Assembly (NCBI RefSeq): GCF_037042905.1
Contig: NC_087251.1
Location: 40,110,373-40,174,372 of the forward strand
Direction of reading: 5' to 3'
Source of the DNA: Lytechinus pictus
Taxonomy: Eukaryota > Echinodermata > Echinoidea > Temnopleuroida > Toxopneustidae
Length of the DNA stretch: 64,000 bases
The position numbers were made by a program, and so were the translations under genes. Below the pieces are notes generated by a model. That model saw nothing but the letters and a program-made list of their open reading frames with translations. It had not been told where the DNA came from and made no database searches. Numbering within the stretch: position 1 is the first letter of the stretch; each line of letters starts with the position of its first letter. This document shows positions 54,423-64,000 of the stretch, one piece after another.

Positions 54423-56933
54423 GAGAAGGTTGGAAATGTCCAGTCTGTGAACATCAAACTGACGAATCACGAGAAGATGGGATGTATCAGTATGCTATTG
54501 CAGTCATTTGGGAGGGTCTCATGGATGCGGTGAGAAGGTCTGCAGTAAGGGAAAACAATGGTGAATTCATCATTAGTTTCTGGCGGCTGGACATGTTTCA
54601 GTTCTTCAAGAACCAACACAGCACTATCTCAAGATTGGACACCGTTTGCTTGCAAGTAAGTAACGCCTAAATAATGAACGATGTGCGAGAAGAGCCAATG
54701 GATTTACCGCAGCGAGGTCCGCAGGACCGAGTGCGCTCCCTCCATTTTGCGAGTCAGGCACAGAGTTCATTATTTAGGTACTCTATGCACAAGAATGCAT
54801 GGATTGTTTGTATTATACACCCCCCCATGTTTTTGAGTTGCCCTGTATGCTATATTTGTCTAAATTCCAGATAATTCCTGACCTCGAGTGCAGGATAGTG
54901 CATTTTGGATGCAAGAGCGCAATTCACTGAATATCATGTGATCCGTTTTGGACCAATCAGATTGCACAACATTCTTGGAGTTGTATAATACACTATTCCA
55001 TCATTGGCGTCAAGGAATAACAATTTTTCTTCAGTGGGCGTTTCATTTTTAACATCACAAAATCTGGGTCACATGATGCTTTTTAAACCAATCAGCATAC
55101 ATGATTTAATTTATGTAGGATATAATGAAAAGCATACTGTAACACTAAATAATTATTTATATTTTATCATATCAAGGCATACAGGGGTGGATGCCCAGAA
55201 GAATAGCACATGATCTCCAATGGAATCGTACAGTTAACCTCAAGGGGGGAAGAGGAAAATGCATACCCATGGATCGCTGCAATGAGTTTTTCAATTGTAG
55301 CACCAAAGGTAAATATACATATGGAGTGCAATACGACTTATACCTTGGTCACATTTGCTTTACGGCGGCAGTACGGCGAGTCGAAAACAGCCTTTTAACA
55401 TTTTTTTGTACCAACTACATATAGGTGGTTTGAATTGAAATTAATAAAACAACTGTTCGACTCGCCGTACAGCTGCCGTAGAGCAAATGTGACCAAGGTA
55501 TAAGAGGCATAGATGTGTTGGTTTCTGTGGGCTAGTATAAATCAACTTAATCAAGTTCAGGGAAGTGGCTGGCAATGAAAATGGAACAAAGTACCATCCC
55601 CGGTCCCCACAAGCAGAAGCACACTTGATTATGCCTAAAATATTGCTTAATCTCTATTTCTTCTTGGGTTGTTTCGCCGCCAGATATTTGGTATATGTGG
55701 TATTATATCCTGATGGTGTCATCCCCTCATTATTTAATTTTATTTTATAAAATATGGAATATTCTATAATTTTCTTCACATTGTAGAAAGAAATGATTAA
55801 TTCCTCCCAGGACATGTGGAATTAGCATTGTTAAATACTATGCTATTCAGCCAAATGGGTCCTTATTGTCAAATCTAAAAAAAAAAAAAATATTGTATAA
55901 TCAAAATAATACAAAAGAAATAGTGGGTGACAGACATCATCGCTTGTCTCATTGGCATGTCACTGAGTTGTGCATATCACATGTTTTAAGAAAAATTAGA
56001 GAAACTTCAAAATGTCATAACTTCCTTATTTTACACCCGATTTTTATGAAATTTTCAGCGTTGTGCTAGTCTGATTTTTCTCTATTTATCCAAATCAATA
56101 TTTTTCTTGGGTGGACTTGACCATTGTAGCAAATTATTGAAACTGGTTGTGTCGAATTGGTTTCAACTGGCTTTAATTATAGGGAAATGACAACAGCCAC
56201 CTGTAGTTCCAATTACGAACAAATTAAAGCTACCACGTACTAGCAGAGTAGTTTCAGTTAGAACTTCAGTAAAATCAGTTGGCAAGTTGTTTCAATTGGT
56301 TTTGTTCCAATTAGTTTCAACTGTGTTCAACAATTATGTGCACCTTGCCACAAATTACTTTCTGCCCTTCTGCCAACTGCTCATCGAACAAAATAACAGT
56401 TAACACAGGCTTTTATATAATTGTTATAAACTCTTACCTTTTTAACAGACGTGCTTAGAAAGAGCAGAAAGCTTACGACGAAAAATATGCAGAGAGCGTC
56501 GGATCTAGGGGGTCCCCTTGGACGAGACCTCTGCAACACCTCAGCAGGGGCACAGCGAAGCAGCAATGCAACAGGAAAGTCTTCTACATGTGTGATAAAG
56601 AGAGAGCTCATTATCAACTTTACCGAGCTCTTCCACGGGAAAGAATTCTTTGCCATCAAAGGAAAAAGGCATCATCCTTCCTTCAAAGGTTTCCAGAGTC
56701 TTCCCACATCTGTAACTGAAGAAAGGAAAGGGGCATTGAAGAGCGCCTTATTGTGTTTCAGCGCCAAATTGGATTGGAAGAGACCTGCGATAAATCATTC
56801 AGACGACACGGACATGGACTTGCCCAGCGTATCTGGATTTGTAGCCCATCACGATATTACTTATGAGTCAAATGACACTAACATCAGGACCGAGTCTTCG
56901 ACATCGGATTCTGCGACATCGGATTCTGATTAA
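54423..56933 (+). CDS. DUF6589-type protein, 5'-incomplete, three exons
   Basis: Exons 54,423-54,655, 55,185-55,308 and 56,449-56,933 join in frame: phases are 0 at the first junction and 1 at the second, where G plus AC makes Asp. The product reads GEGWKCPVCEHQTDESREDG, YQYAIAVIWEGLMDAVRRSA, FIISFWRLDMFQFFKN, then WMPRRIAHDLQWNRTVNLKG and IPMDRCNEFFN, then DVLRKSRKLTTKNMQRASDL GGPLGRDL, and ends in an acidic Ser/Asp tail (TESSTSDSATSDSD, stop at 56,931). The WNRTVN-G-G-N/K-IPMD block and the GxxWKxxxxxF block are the hallmarks of DUF6589 as I know it. The function of this domain is unknown; members are common in transposon-rich genomes. No break in the three exons suggests recent function. 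N-terminal exons are not secured. Confidence 0.75.
54656..55184 (+). other. DUF6589 intron 1
   Basis: Donor A|GTAAGT at 54,656 and acceptor CATACAG at 55,178-55,184. The short frames inside (54,674-54,874, 55,004-55,213) are not recognised. Confidence 0.6.
55341..55500. mobile_element. Palindromic MITE, complete copy, inside DUF6589 intron 2
   Basis: TACCTTGGTCACATTTGC and GCAAATGTGACCAAGGTA are perfect 18 bp terminal repeats of a 160 bp element, followed inward by TACGGCGAGTCGAAAACAG and, inverted, TACGGCGAGTCGAACAG. Flanking TA/TATA is consistent with a TA target. A relative lies at 61,495-61,661. It starts 32 bp after the exon end at 55,308. Confidence 0.88.
55745..56127. mobile_element. 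MITE family A, right two thirds
   Basis: ATTAATTCCTCCCAGGACAT, GTGGAATTAGCATTGTTAAA, TTGTGCATATCACATGTTTT, CTTCCTTATTTTACACCCGA and TTCTTGGGTGGACTTGACC match the complete copy at 24828-25398. The left end is missing. It lies in DUF6589 intron 2. Confidence 0.8.
56135..56340. repeat. CAACTGG-type repeat, degraded copy
   Basis: GAAACTGGTTGTGTCGAATT, GGTTTCAACTGG, AATCAGTTGGCAAGTTG and TTTCAATTGGTTTTGTTCC repeat the vocabulary of the element at 15,014-15,472. Terminal repeats are not kept. It ends about 110 bp before the last DUF6589 exon. Confidence 0.7.
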
Positions 56934-57440
56934 GAACGAAGGCCAAGTAGCTGGCGTCAGTCAGTATAGGCAGGTCCTCATTAAAAGTGCTATTCATGAC
57001 TATTTTTTGCATATGTTGGGGCCGATAACTGCTACTGCTAGTGTCATAACTAGTATACCGTACCCAGCTGTTGTTGTGTGTTCAGACAGGTTGTGAGTCC
57101 GGACGATCAGTTTTAGAAAGTCATTTGGAAAAATGTGCAAGCGAAGGTTCATTTTAGTACAAAATATTATGAAATAATTCCCGCTTTACTTACTGAAAGC
57201 CTGGTATATTTGTACATCATTTTATCTAACATCAAATGGATCTCAGAATACCACCCGTTTTCTGAAATAATGACGTCAGAATATTGGTATAGCGAAAAAT
57301 ATATTGAGGTCTGACGTCACACATCATAGTTGATATTCGGTCACATGATACTATTTGAACCAATCACTATATACAGGATTCAAAAGACAAATATTCTTTT
57401 AACAAAATCGATGGTCGGACAGTGCTCTGCGGCCGCTTTT
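56934..57440. other. DUF6589 3' flank
   Basis: Probably 3' UTR at first. No AATAAA is obvious; the rest is unassigned. Confidence 0.45.
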
Positions 57441-57705
57441 CACCAAAATTGCAGCTCATTGTAGCAGATCAATGCGACCGGAACGGCGTAACAAAAAATA
57501 TGCGAAGCTTTGGAGCGGATTACTTTCTTCTTTTTTCTCGATAAGAAGAAAAATGCTATGCTTTGGAGCGGCTTTCTTTGTTCTTTTTCTCAATAAGACA
57601 AAAATGCTATGCCTTGGAACGGAAATTTGAGTGTAAAAATGGGGGTCCCCTCCGCGGCACATACCCACTATGCATTATATACTGAGTGCCCCCCCCCCCC
57701 CCGAG
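57441..57705. repeat. Short tandem repeat, period ~53 bp
   Basis: ATGCGAAGCTTTGGAGCGG, ATGCTATGCTTTGGAGCGG and ATGCTATGCCTTGGAACGG recur about every 53 bp, with TTCTTTTTCTC-AATAAGA between. A C14 run follows at about 57,690. Confidence 0.7.
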
Positions 57706-58199
57706 ATATTTCCCGGGGATATTTCGTACACTTATAATAATACAAGGGACATTATTCAATGAAAGATTTTGTGAAATTAAAAGAAATTCATTTTAAATCT
57801 TAACTTAAATCGTTAGGTGCGCAGACTTGGGGACCACCATACCAGCATACATTCTTTCTACCTCCTTTACCTCCATGAATACAGTCAACATCCCACGTCC
57901 ACTAGTAACACATTGACACACCGACCATAGTTTTTGTGTGTTTGCATGATAAATCGAGTGCGTAGCTTTAGGACCCCGATCGGGTAGCGAAAATGAGCGG
58001 TGTTCAGAAAACACGGCGGGATTTTCGTATTAGTGAGTTTTGTGATATTTTCTTCTTGGTTAATGATCTTTGGAATGTTTGCCACGAATTAGTGAAAGAT
58101 AATTTGTTCAAATATTAAAATAAGTTTTTATCGTTTGTAAACAAAGTGCGTATAGCTTTCGGTCCCCCATCAAATTCACTTTGCACACGATTCGGGTAT
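57706..58199. other. Unassigned sequence
   Basis: Two loosely similar blocks, GTGCGTAGCTTTAGGACCCC near 57,957 and GTGCGTATAGCTTTCGGTCC near 58,148, suggest a diverged repeat. Confidence 0.4.
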
Positions 58200-58750
58200 T
58201 TTGATGAGAAAGGCTGCATCAGGGGGAAGAAGGATACATCCGAGAAATTAAGGTCACACTATCATATAAAATAAGAGTGGAGTTTGGTTCTACCGGCCAT
58301 GCAATATGGTTGATATGATGAAGTTCCATCTGCGTGCTCATTATTTTCGTTATTATGTCAAGATCTAAAGCAAAATGTTCGTTGTTGCACTTAGTACTTA
58401 GTTAATATTTCATGCAGCAGATACAGTGACAGTTCATTGACTTTAGCCCAGTTTGTTACTTACAAAAAGGAAAGAAATCTCCAATTATTCTGAATGTGGA
58501 TATGGATCTTAGTATGTGTAATAAATCATTAGCAAAGAGAATAAATGAGATAACCTGAGATGAATTCAAGTATATTAGAAAAGCTACAGGCAAAGTGACC
58601 CTGTTGGAGATTATTCAAGGAAAAAAATCCATCAAGTTCTAGCGGAATGATAGCTTTACCTGATACTGTAATTTTATTAGCTTAAAAGTATTCATGATCT
58701 ATCAAGTCCATAGTTCTAAACGCTTTTGAGAAGTCAAGGAAAGAAAATGA
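58200..58750 (-). pseudogene. LINE reverse transcriptase relic
   Basis: The minus strand reads RSFSFLDFSKAFRTMDLIDH EYF, a motif A (FxDFSKAFDT), then a decayed LQQGH-like motif B and FANDLLH in place of FADD, with LF/CFRSRHNNEN at the end. The order and spacing fit a non-LTR reverse transcriptase. Many stops interrupt it. Confidence 0.55.
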
Positions 58751-60994
58751 TCTACACTAGATCTATGCCCTAAATTATTTTGTTTCATCGCACACCATAC
58801 TGGCTTCGTCACTTTTGGTTTAGTGACCCATTTTTGCTTTCCATGCATGCGGGCATTTTAAAGGTCATTTCGAATGATTGAATTTTTCTACATATTTTTA
58901 TACTATCATATGTGTATTTTTTTTCGTGAAAAATCATTTGTATTTGATGTATATCCTATATTACGAAACAATAATTTTTCAGATTGATAGACCTTGATGT
59001 CGATTTTTAATACGTGTGGGAGAACACGTTTATACTCTTATTTTTTATACTTCCCTAGATGAATACGGCCATTGAGAGAATTTTAGCAAAAATGTGTCAA
59101 CTTAGTCATCAAAATTGTCTTTGGAGTTATATAGGCCCTTATTCTGAAGTCTTGTTTAAATGAGACCATGGTTTAACTCTGTGCTAGAATTGTGAAAAAC
59201 GAACATTGTCTATTTTGTAGGTTTTCGATGTTTACCATGCGCTTTCCCCTCTCCTTGTATAAAAAAGAGGACTACATTCTCTAGGTTCTTTAGCCTTCTA
59301 TGCTAGAACAGTTTTGGAGACTTTTAGAGGTCACCATTAATAGTTAAAACACAACTTTATACCATAGTTTTTGCAAACTTTAGAATACGGGTCATAAACG
59401 CCTGACCAGTCAACAGAACTGAACTCTTCTCCGAGGCATCCAATGCTTTTATCAGTAAAGTTGCGGATTATGAATTTATTTTACAGTTTTGCGTGTGATT
59501 GCACTGTTGGGAAAATGGGTAAAAATAAGAAAAGGGTCGGATATTATCTTCGCAATAATAAAAGTTCGTAAACACCTAGATTCTTTATTTAAGTTATCTG
59601 TTTGTATTAAAAGTGCAATAAAAAGCACTACACTTCTTAATTTACACTTTTTAAATCGTTTTCATTTGATTTGTTTACAAATGATTGAGTAAAAGGAAGG
59701 GGGATGAATACGAGGAAAGAGCAATGGAAAGAGATGTATTATAAGAGAAATAATAAGAACTTTAAATGGCAAGTTCATCCATAAAAAGACAATTTTAATA
59801 AAAATAAACAAATTCTCACCATTCCTTTCTATTTTTTAATATAAAATATGAAATATTCCAACTTTTCCTCATTGTCATGTCAAACGAATCTTTAATCCCC
59901 CTGAACATCTGGAATTATACCACTGTTTTAGCATTCTATGAATCAGTCACACTTGAAAAAGAGGATAGAACATCGTCAAATATTTCACCTTCAAATCACC
60001 CAGGATATGTTTTGGAATATACCATGAAGGTACGTGTCAACCTTGTTTTTAATATATGCAGTGGCATAACTACGGGGGCACGTCCCCCTCCCCCCGCCCA
60101 TCTGCTGGCCAAAAAGAAAGAGAAAAAGAGGGACAAAGAGAAACTAATGTACTGGAAGAAGAAATTGGTGAATATTATCATTTTATATCATATTACAGCA
60201 TAATTGTCATAGCTTTTTGATTCGTGGTAACATCTAAAACGGGTTCTCCTTAGGTGAAAGGAGCACTAAGTACACGTTTGTGAGGGGGGATACGCTCGCG
60301 TAAAAAGGGCACCTTTTCAGTGCTTCAAAAAGTGTGTGTGGGGGGGACTGTGTCCGCGGCCTCCCCAGAATCGCCACCCCTGCTTTTCGTTAATTCAGAC
60401 TAAAAGATATGACAAACCGAAGTATATGAACAATCTGAAAAACGAATATCCAGTCAGCCCCCACCCACCCATCTACATATATATTTTTTTAAATGAATGA
60501 AAAATGGGTTGCTTTATCATTTCCATTTGTTCGTCGTCTATAACGGCAGATGAATGATGTTGAAGACAGATACGGTGATTACATTTTATCATACACTAAC
60601 CTTGTTTTCTTGTCACTAAGCGTCAGCTTTAAGTCTTATAGAGCCAAAATAAAATACTGTTCAATCAGGAGTGCAGGTTTCCACCATCCAAATACGTCCA
60701 ACTTCACTGCAGAATACGGAAAGACAACTAGACTGCATCTCATCTCCTCTCATCCTACAGCTACAAAGGACATGCGAGATTCGGGGATTCTGTGAAGGGT
60801 CAACAAAGAGAAAGAGCAATGAAGAGATTTATCAGGTATAATTATAGCTCCTGTGTAATTACAAGTAACCCTCCACTGCTCTACATCACAAGATCAATTC
60901 TTATTTATTTATATAATGTAAAGAAAATATTGATTGATTTGATAACAATAATGATGATAAAAATAGTAATAAGGAGAATGCTAAGAATGCACAT
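58751..60994. other. Unassigned sequence
   Basis: A fragment resembling family A MITE (CCTCATTGTCATGTCAAACG, CCCCCTGAACATCTGGAATT) lies at about 59,840-59,955. Short frames at 59,877-60,203 and 60,550-60,795 are not recognised. Confidence 0.4.
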
Positions 60995-61330
60995 TTTAAT
61001 TTGTGATACTGTCCTGTAGTACTTCCCTGTGATACTGGTCTGCGGAATTCCTGTAGTACTGTCCTGTCATACTATCATGTGATACTATCCTGTGATACTG
61101 TCCTGTAGTACTAGTAGTAGTGTGGTAGTGGTTGTAGCGGTTGTGGTGATCGTGTCCTGTCATACTTCCTGCCATACTTATGCGGTTATTACCACAGGAA
61201 GTATCACAGGACACGGACCTGTTGTACTCCTGTTGTACAGTTCTGTAGTACCGTCCCAAATTACGTGCACGTAATTCCTGCAGTACTTTCCTGCGATACT
61301 TCCTGCAGTACATATCACAGAGTACTACAG
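60995..61330. repeat. CAGTACTACAGG-type minisatellite, array 1
   Basis: Words TGTCCTGTAGTACT and TGTCCTGTGATACT and their complements alternate, with the spacer AGTAGTAGTGTGGTAGTGG then TTGTAGCGGTTGTGGTGATC. The section 61,015-61,185 recurs at 62,563-62,730. Minus-strand frames rich in Tyr, His, Gln and Arg follow from the repeat. Confidence 0.85.
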
Positions 61331-61441
61331 AAATTTTTTGTAAGGGCCCCTACCCCACCCCCGGACAATTCCACTCCCCCACCCTGGACAATTACCCCCC
61401 CCCCCCCCGACAACTACACTGTAGTCTGTACCCCTATCCAA

Positions 61442-61497
61442 AAATCTACACCTAACCTAACCTAACCCTGTTTCGGGGGTAATTGCCCTGTGGTAGG
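61442..61497 (+). repeat. CCTAACCTAACCC / GTTTCGGGGGTAATTGCC block, copy 1
   Basis: TACACCTAACCTAACC then CTGTTTCGGGGGTAATTGCC and CTGTGGTAGG are repeated at 62,728-62,783, so array 1 and array 2 share both flank and body. Confidence 0.85.
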
Positions 61498-61661
61498 ATA
61501 CATTCGCCGGCTGGTGGCCTTACGGCGAGTCAAAATTAGCCGTTTTAATCATCCTTGTACCAGCTACTACCAGCTACACATGGGTGGTTTGTACAGGAAT
61601 ACCTAAAACTGCTGATTTTGTCTCGCCGTAAGGCAACCGGTCAGCGAATGTGACCAAGGTA
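61495..61661. mobile_element. Palindromic MITE, second copy
   Basis: CTTACGGCGAGTCAAAATTA and, inverted, CTTACGGCGAGACAAAATCA, with GAATGTGACCAAGGTA at the right end, match the element at 55,341-55,500. The left terminal repeat is decayed (GATACATTCGCCGG). Confidence 0.75.
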
Positions 61662-62149
61662 TTAATAATACTTGCTTATTGTTGTGTTAGAGGGAAGGAT
61701 TCTGGGTCGAATCTAGCTTTCTTTATGTGATCTCAAAATGGCAGCAATGTATGAATAGTGAAAGTAATTCATGTGGCATCTCAATGTTGGTGGATATAAA
61801 TCTTTGTACATGTATTATCCTAAAGATGAAATGTTACTGCATTATTCTAGCAGTCATTTATAATATCAAAGATGTTCTATACTGTGCATAGTACAACTCA
61901 TACATAATAAAGGTATGTGAATATGCTTTTAACGTCTTTGCAAATTTGTGTTTTTTTTTCACCCCTCTTTATTAGTCAAGATGTCAAAGTTGTTGTGCTG
62001 GATCACAGGAAATTCTTACAAACTACTACGCCTAACAAACCAGTGCAGGACGGTGTCGTGAGAAAATCGCACAGACTACTACAGGACAATACCATAGGAT
62101 TGTCACAGGAAATCAACAAGAATACCCCTGCAGGATTACCACAGTAAAG
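61662..62149. other. Unassigned sequence
   Basis: AT-rich to 61,980, then the start of a CACAGGA-rich stretch leading into array 2. Confidence 0.4.
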
Positions 62150-62790
62150 TATCACAAGAAGGCTGCAGGATGAGACCAATAATGCCACACAAGATATCAA
62201 AGAACAGTATCACATGAATACCACAGGACAGTACTGCGGTAAGGTCTCTTGGTATTCCTGCAGTACTGTCCTGTAGTACTGTTCTGTAGTACTTTCCTGT
62301 GATACTGGTCTGCGGAATTCCTATAGTACTGTCCTGTCATACTGTCCTGTGATACTATCTATCACCACAGGATAGTATCACAGGACAGTACTACAGGAAT
62401 ACCAGACCAGTATCACAGGACAGTACTACAGGAATACCAGACCAGTATCACAGGACAGTACTACAGGACACAGTACCAGAAGCCTGCGGTATTCCTGTTG
62501 TACTGTCATGTGATACTGGTCTGGTATTCCTGTAGTACTGTCCTGCGATACTGTCCTGTAGTACTTCCCTGTGATACTGGTCTGCGGAATTCCTGTAGTA
62601 CTGTCCTGTCATACTATCATGTGATACTATCCTGTGATACTGTCTTGTAGTACTAGTAGTAGTGTGGTCGTGGTTGTAGCGGTTGTGGTGATCGTGTCCT
62701 GTCATACTTCCTGCCATACTTATACTTATCTACACCTAACCTAACCTAACCCTGTTTCGGGGGTAATTGCCCTGTGGTAGGTTTGTGCAC
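62150..62790. repeat. CAGTACTACAGG-type minisatellite, array 2
   Basis: ACCAGTATCACAGGACAGTA CTACAGGAAT occurs three times in a row at about 62,345-62,470, then the inverse words follow, so the array is palindromic about 62,480. Its right part repeats array 1 almost exactly, joined directly to the CCTAACC block at 62,728 without the 250 bp present in array 1. Confidence 0.85.
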
Positions 62791-62979
62791 AGGGTAAACA
62801 TGACTTGATATTGATTTTCTTTGCTTGAACATTAGAAATTATAAGATTTCAATGAATATTATTTGTAATCAAAGAAAGAGAATTAAAATAATAATCTTAG
62901 GATTTCTATCAAAAAATAAAAACAGATTGATTTCAATTGTCTAGTATTATCTCATTATTGTCTTGTTATTGTGGTCTCA
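62791..62979. other. AT-rich spacer
   Basis: Nothing recognised. Confidence 0.4.
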
Positions 62980-63665
62980 ATAAAATTGTTGATATTATTA
63001 TTGTCTCATCATCGTTTCATTATTGTCCCAATTATTATTATAATAATTATTATTATCATGATAATCATTTTTGTTTCATTAATATTATTTTCTAAATAAT
63101 TATTACAATTATAATTACTATCATTATAGTAATTATTGTTATAATTATTTCATAATAATAATCATTATTGAAATAATAATTATTATTGTCTCAATAATTA
63201 TAAGGCCTTTAATTATAATTATGATTATTTTTATAATTATAATTATAATAATTTTTATAATAACAATCATTATTGATGACTTATCAATATTACTGTCTCA
63301 GTAATTATTACAAGTACAATTACTTTCATTATAATTGTTATCATTATAATTATTTTATGATAATTATTATTGTTGGAATAATAGTTATTATTGTCTCAAT
63401 AATTATAAGGCTTTTAATTATAACTATTTCTACAATTATATTTATTTTAATTATAAATAAGTATTATTATTATAATGATTATTATTGATATCTCATTAAT
63501 ATTATTGTCTCAGTAATTATTACAATTCAAATTACATCATTATAATTGTTATCATTACAATTATTTTATTATAATAATGATTACTGTAATAATTATTATT
63601 GTCAATAAATACTAGAATTGATGTCTCATTAACATTGTCTCAATAATTATTACAATTATAATTAT
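62980..63665. repeat. ATT/TAA-rich array, period ~205-215 bp
   Basis: GTCTCAATAATTATAAGG (about 63,189, 63,393) and GTCTCAGTAATTATTACA (about 63,293, 63,507), with a mixed form at 63,637, alternate so that a unit of about 210 bp recurs two to three times. Between them is ATTATTATAATAATTA-like sequence. Confidence 0.75.
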
Positions 63666-63670
63666 TAGAA

Positions 63671-64000
63671 AGTCAAAAAGGGGCCTAAGCTTTCGATCCT
63701 AGCAGAAGCTTCGTGGAGGCAAAATGACAAACATATAAAGTGGAACAACCATAATATAGACCACAAACAAGCTACAGCAACACTAGAAACAAGGAGACAA
63801 AAGGGGCATTAGTGAGTATAGAGAAGACCAATCAGGTTAGTGAAGGGGATGAAAGAAAAGGAGTAGGCAGACACAAAGGGAAGTTAGGGTAAGGCCAGTA
63901 AAAGACCTCAAGCCAAGAGGGATTAAGATAATGAGGCAGGCAACATCAAACAGGATCTGGAACAAAACAGTGATAGAGGGATGAATAACAAGAGAATTAG
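63671..64000 (-). mobile_element. Penelope-like terminal segment with a hammerhead-like motif
   Basis: The minus strand carries GCTTC-TGCTA-GGATC-GAAA-GCTTAGG after CCTCCACGA, the decayed counterpart of the motif at 47,404-47,480. The adjoining GGCAAAATGACAAACATATA AAGTGGAACAA (+ strand) is shared with that locus. The remaining 250 bp to the window end is purine-rich and would be upstream leader of the element. The element may continue past the window. Confidence 0.5.

Noticed and set aside
60996-62717. His/Tyr/Gln-rich frames resembling a repeat protein
   Set aside because: They fall on the CAGTACTACAGG minisatellite and have no start context or splice partner.
60995-62790. CRISPR-like array
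   Set aside because: Repeat units are short, palindromically alternating and without unique spacers of even length; the DNA is animal nuclear.

Overview
This is animal nuclear DNA: AT-rich, intron-rich and dense in degraded transposable elements. One gene is certain, a RAD51 recombinase split over eight exons with GT/AG introns. The repeat content (TTAA-flanked MITEs, tRNA-headed SINEs, arrays carrying nuclear-receptor half-sites, Penelope, Rex1/CR1-like, RTE-like, Ty3 and Harbinger relics) suggests a marine invertebrate deuterostome, most likely an echinoderm. That taxon is an inference from repeat style, not a demonstrated match. I see no bacterial operon, CRISPR array or prokaryotic system.

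Layout. Positions 1-3,050 hold a tandem duplication, a MITE carrying a nested SINE, a second SINE and a 413 bp foldback element. From 3,095 to 13,161 on the + strand lie the eight C-terminal coding exons of RAD51; about 75 N-terminal residues are encoded upstream of the window. Its introns hold SINEs, foldback elements, a G-run MITE and a GC-rich direct-then-inverted array. From 13.6 to 38 kb the DNA is almost wholly repeat: G-run MITEs with TTAA target sites (one nested in another, with an empty-site paralog further along), an element built from CAACTGG/CCAGTTG motifs, arrays with AGGTCAAAGGTCA motifs, a ~100 bp GCGAGCGCGAAG satellite, an RTE-like LINE tail and tetranucleotide arrays. A few minus-strand pieces at 38-40.5 kb could be exons of an unrecognised gene.

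From 40.9 to 48 kb is a graveyard of autonomous elements: a Harbinger transposase pseudogene, a Penelope reverse transcriptase fragment, a 5'-truncated Rex1/CR1-like LINE, a DIRS/Ngaro-like gag relic and a deleted Ty3 element. Two degenerate hammerhead-ribozyme-like motifs of Penelope type lie at 47.4 and 63.7 kb. From 51.7 to 56.9 kb on the + strand is a second spliced gene, a DUF6589-type protein with at least three phase-compatible exons. The rest to 64 kb is a LINE relic, a duplicated CAGTACTACAGG-type minisatellite, a small palindromic MITE also present in the DUF6589 gene, an ATT/TAA-rich array and a Penelope terminal segment.

The two genes show no functional link. RAD51 is a housekeeping recombination gene; the DUF6589 protein has no known function and its family is often associated with mobile DNA. 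The most notable features of the window are structural: nested TTAA insertions with exact target duplications, a foldback element 44 bp from a RAD51 exon, the CAACTGG element family and the ribozyme-like motifs.
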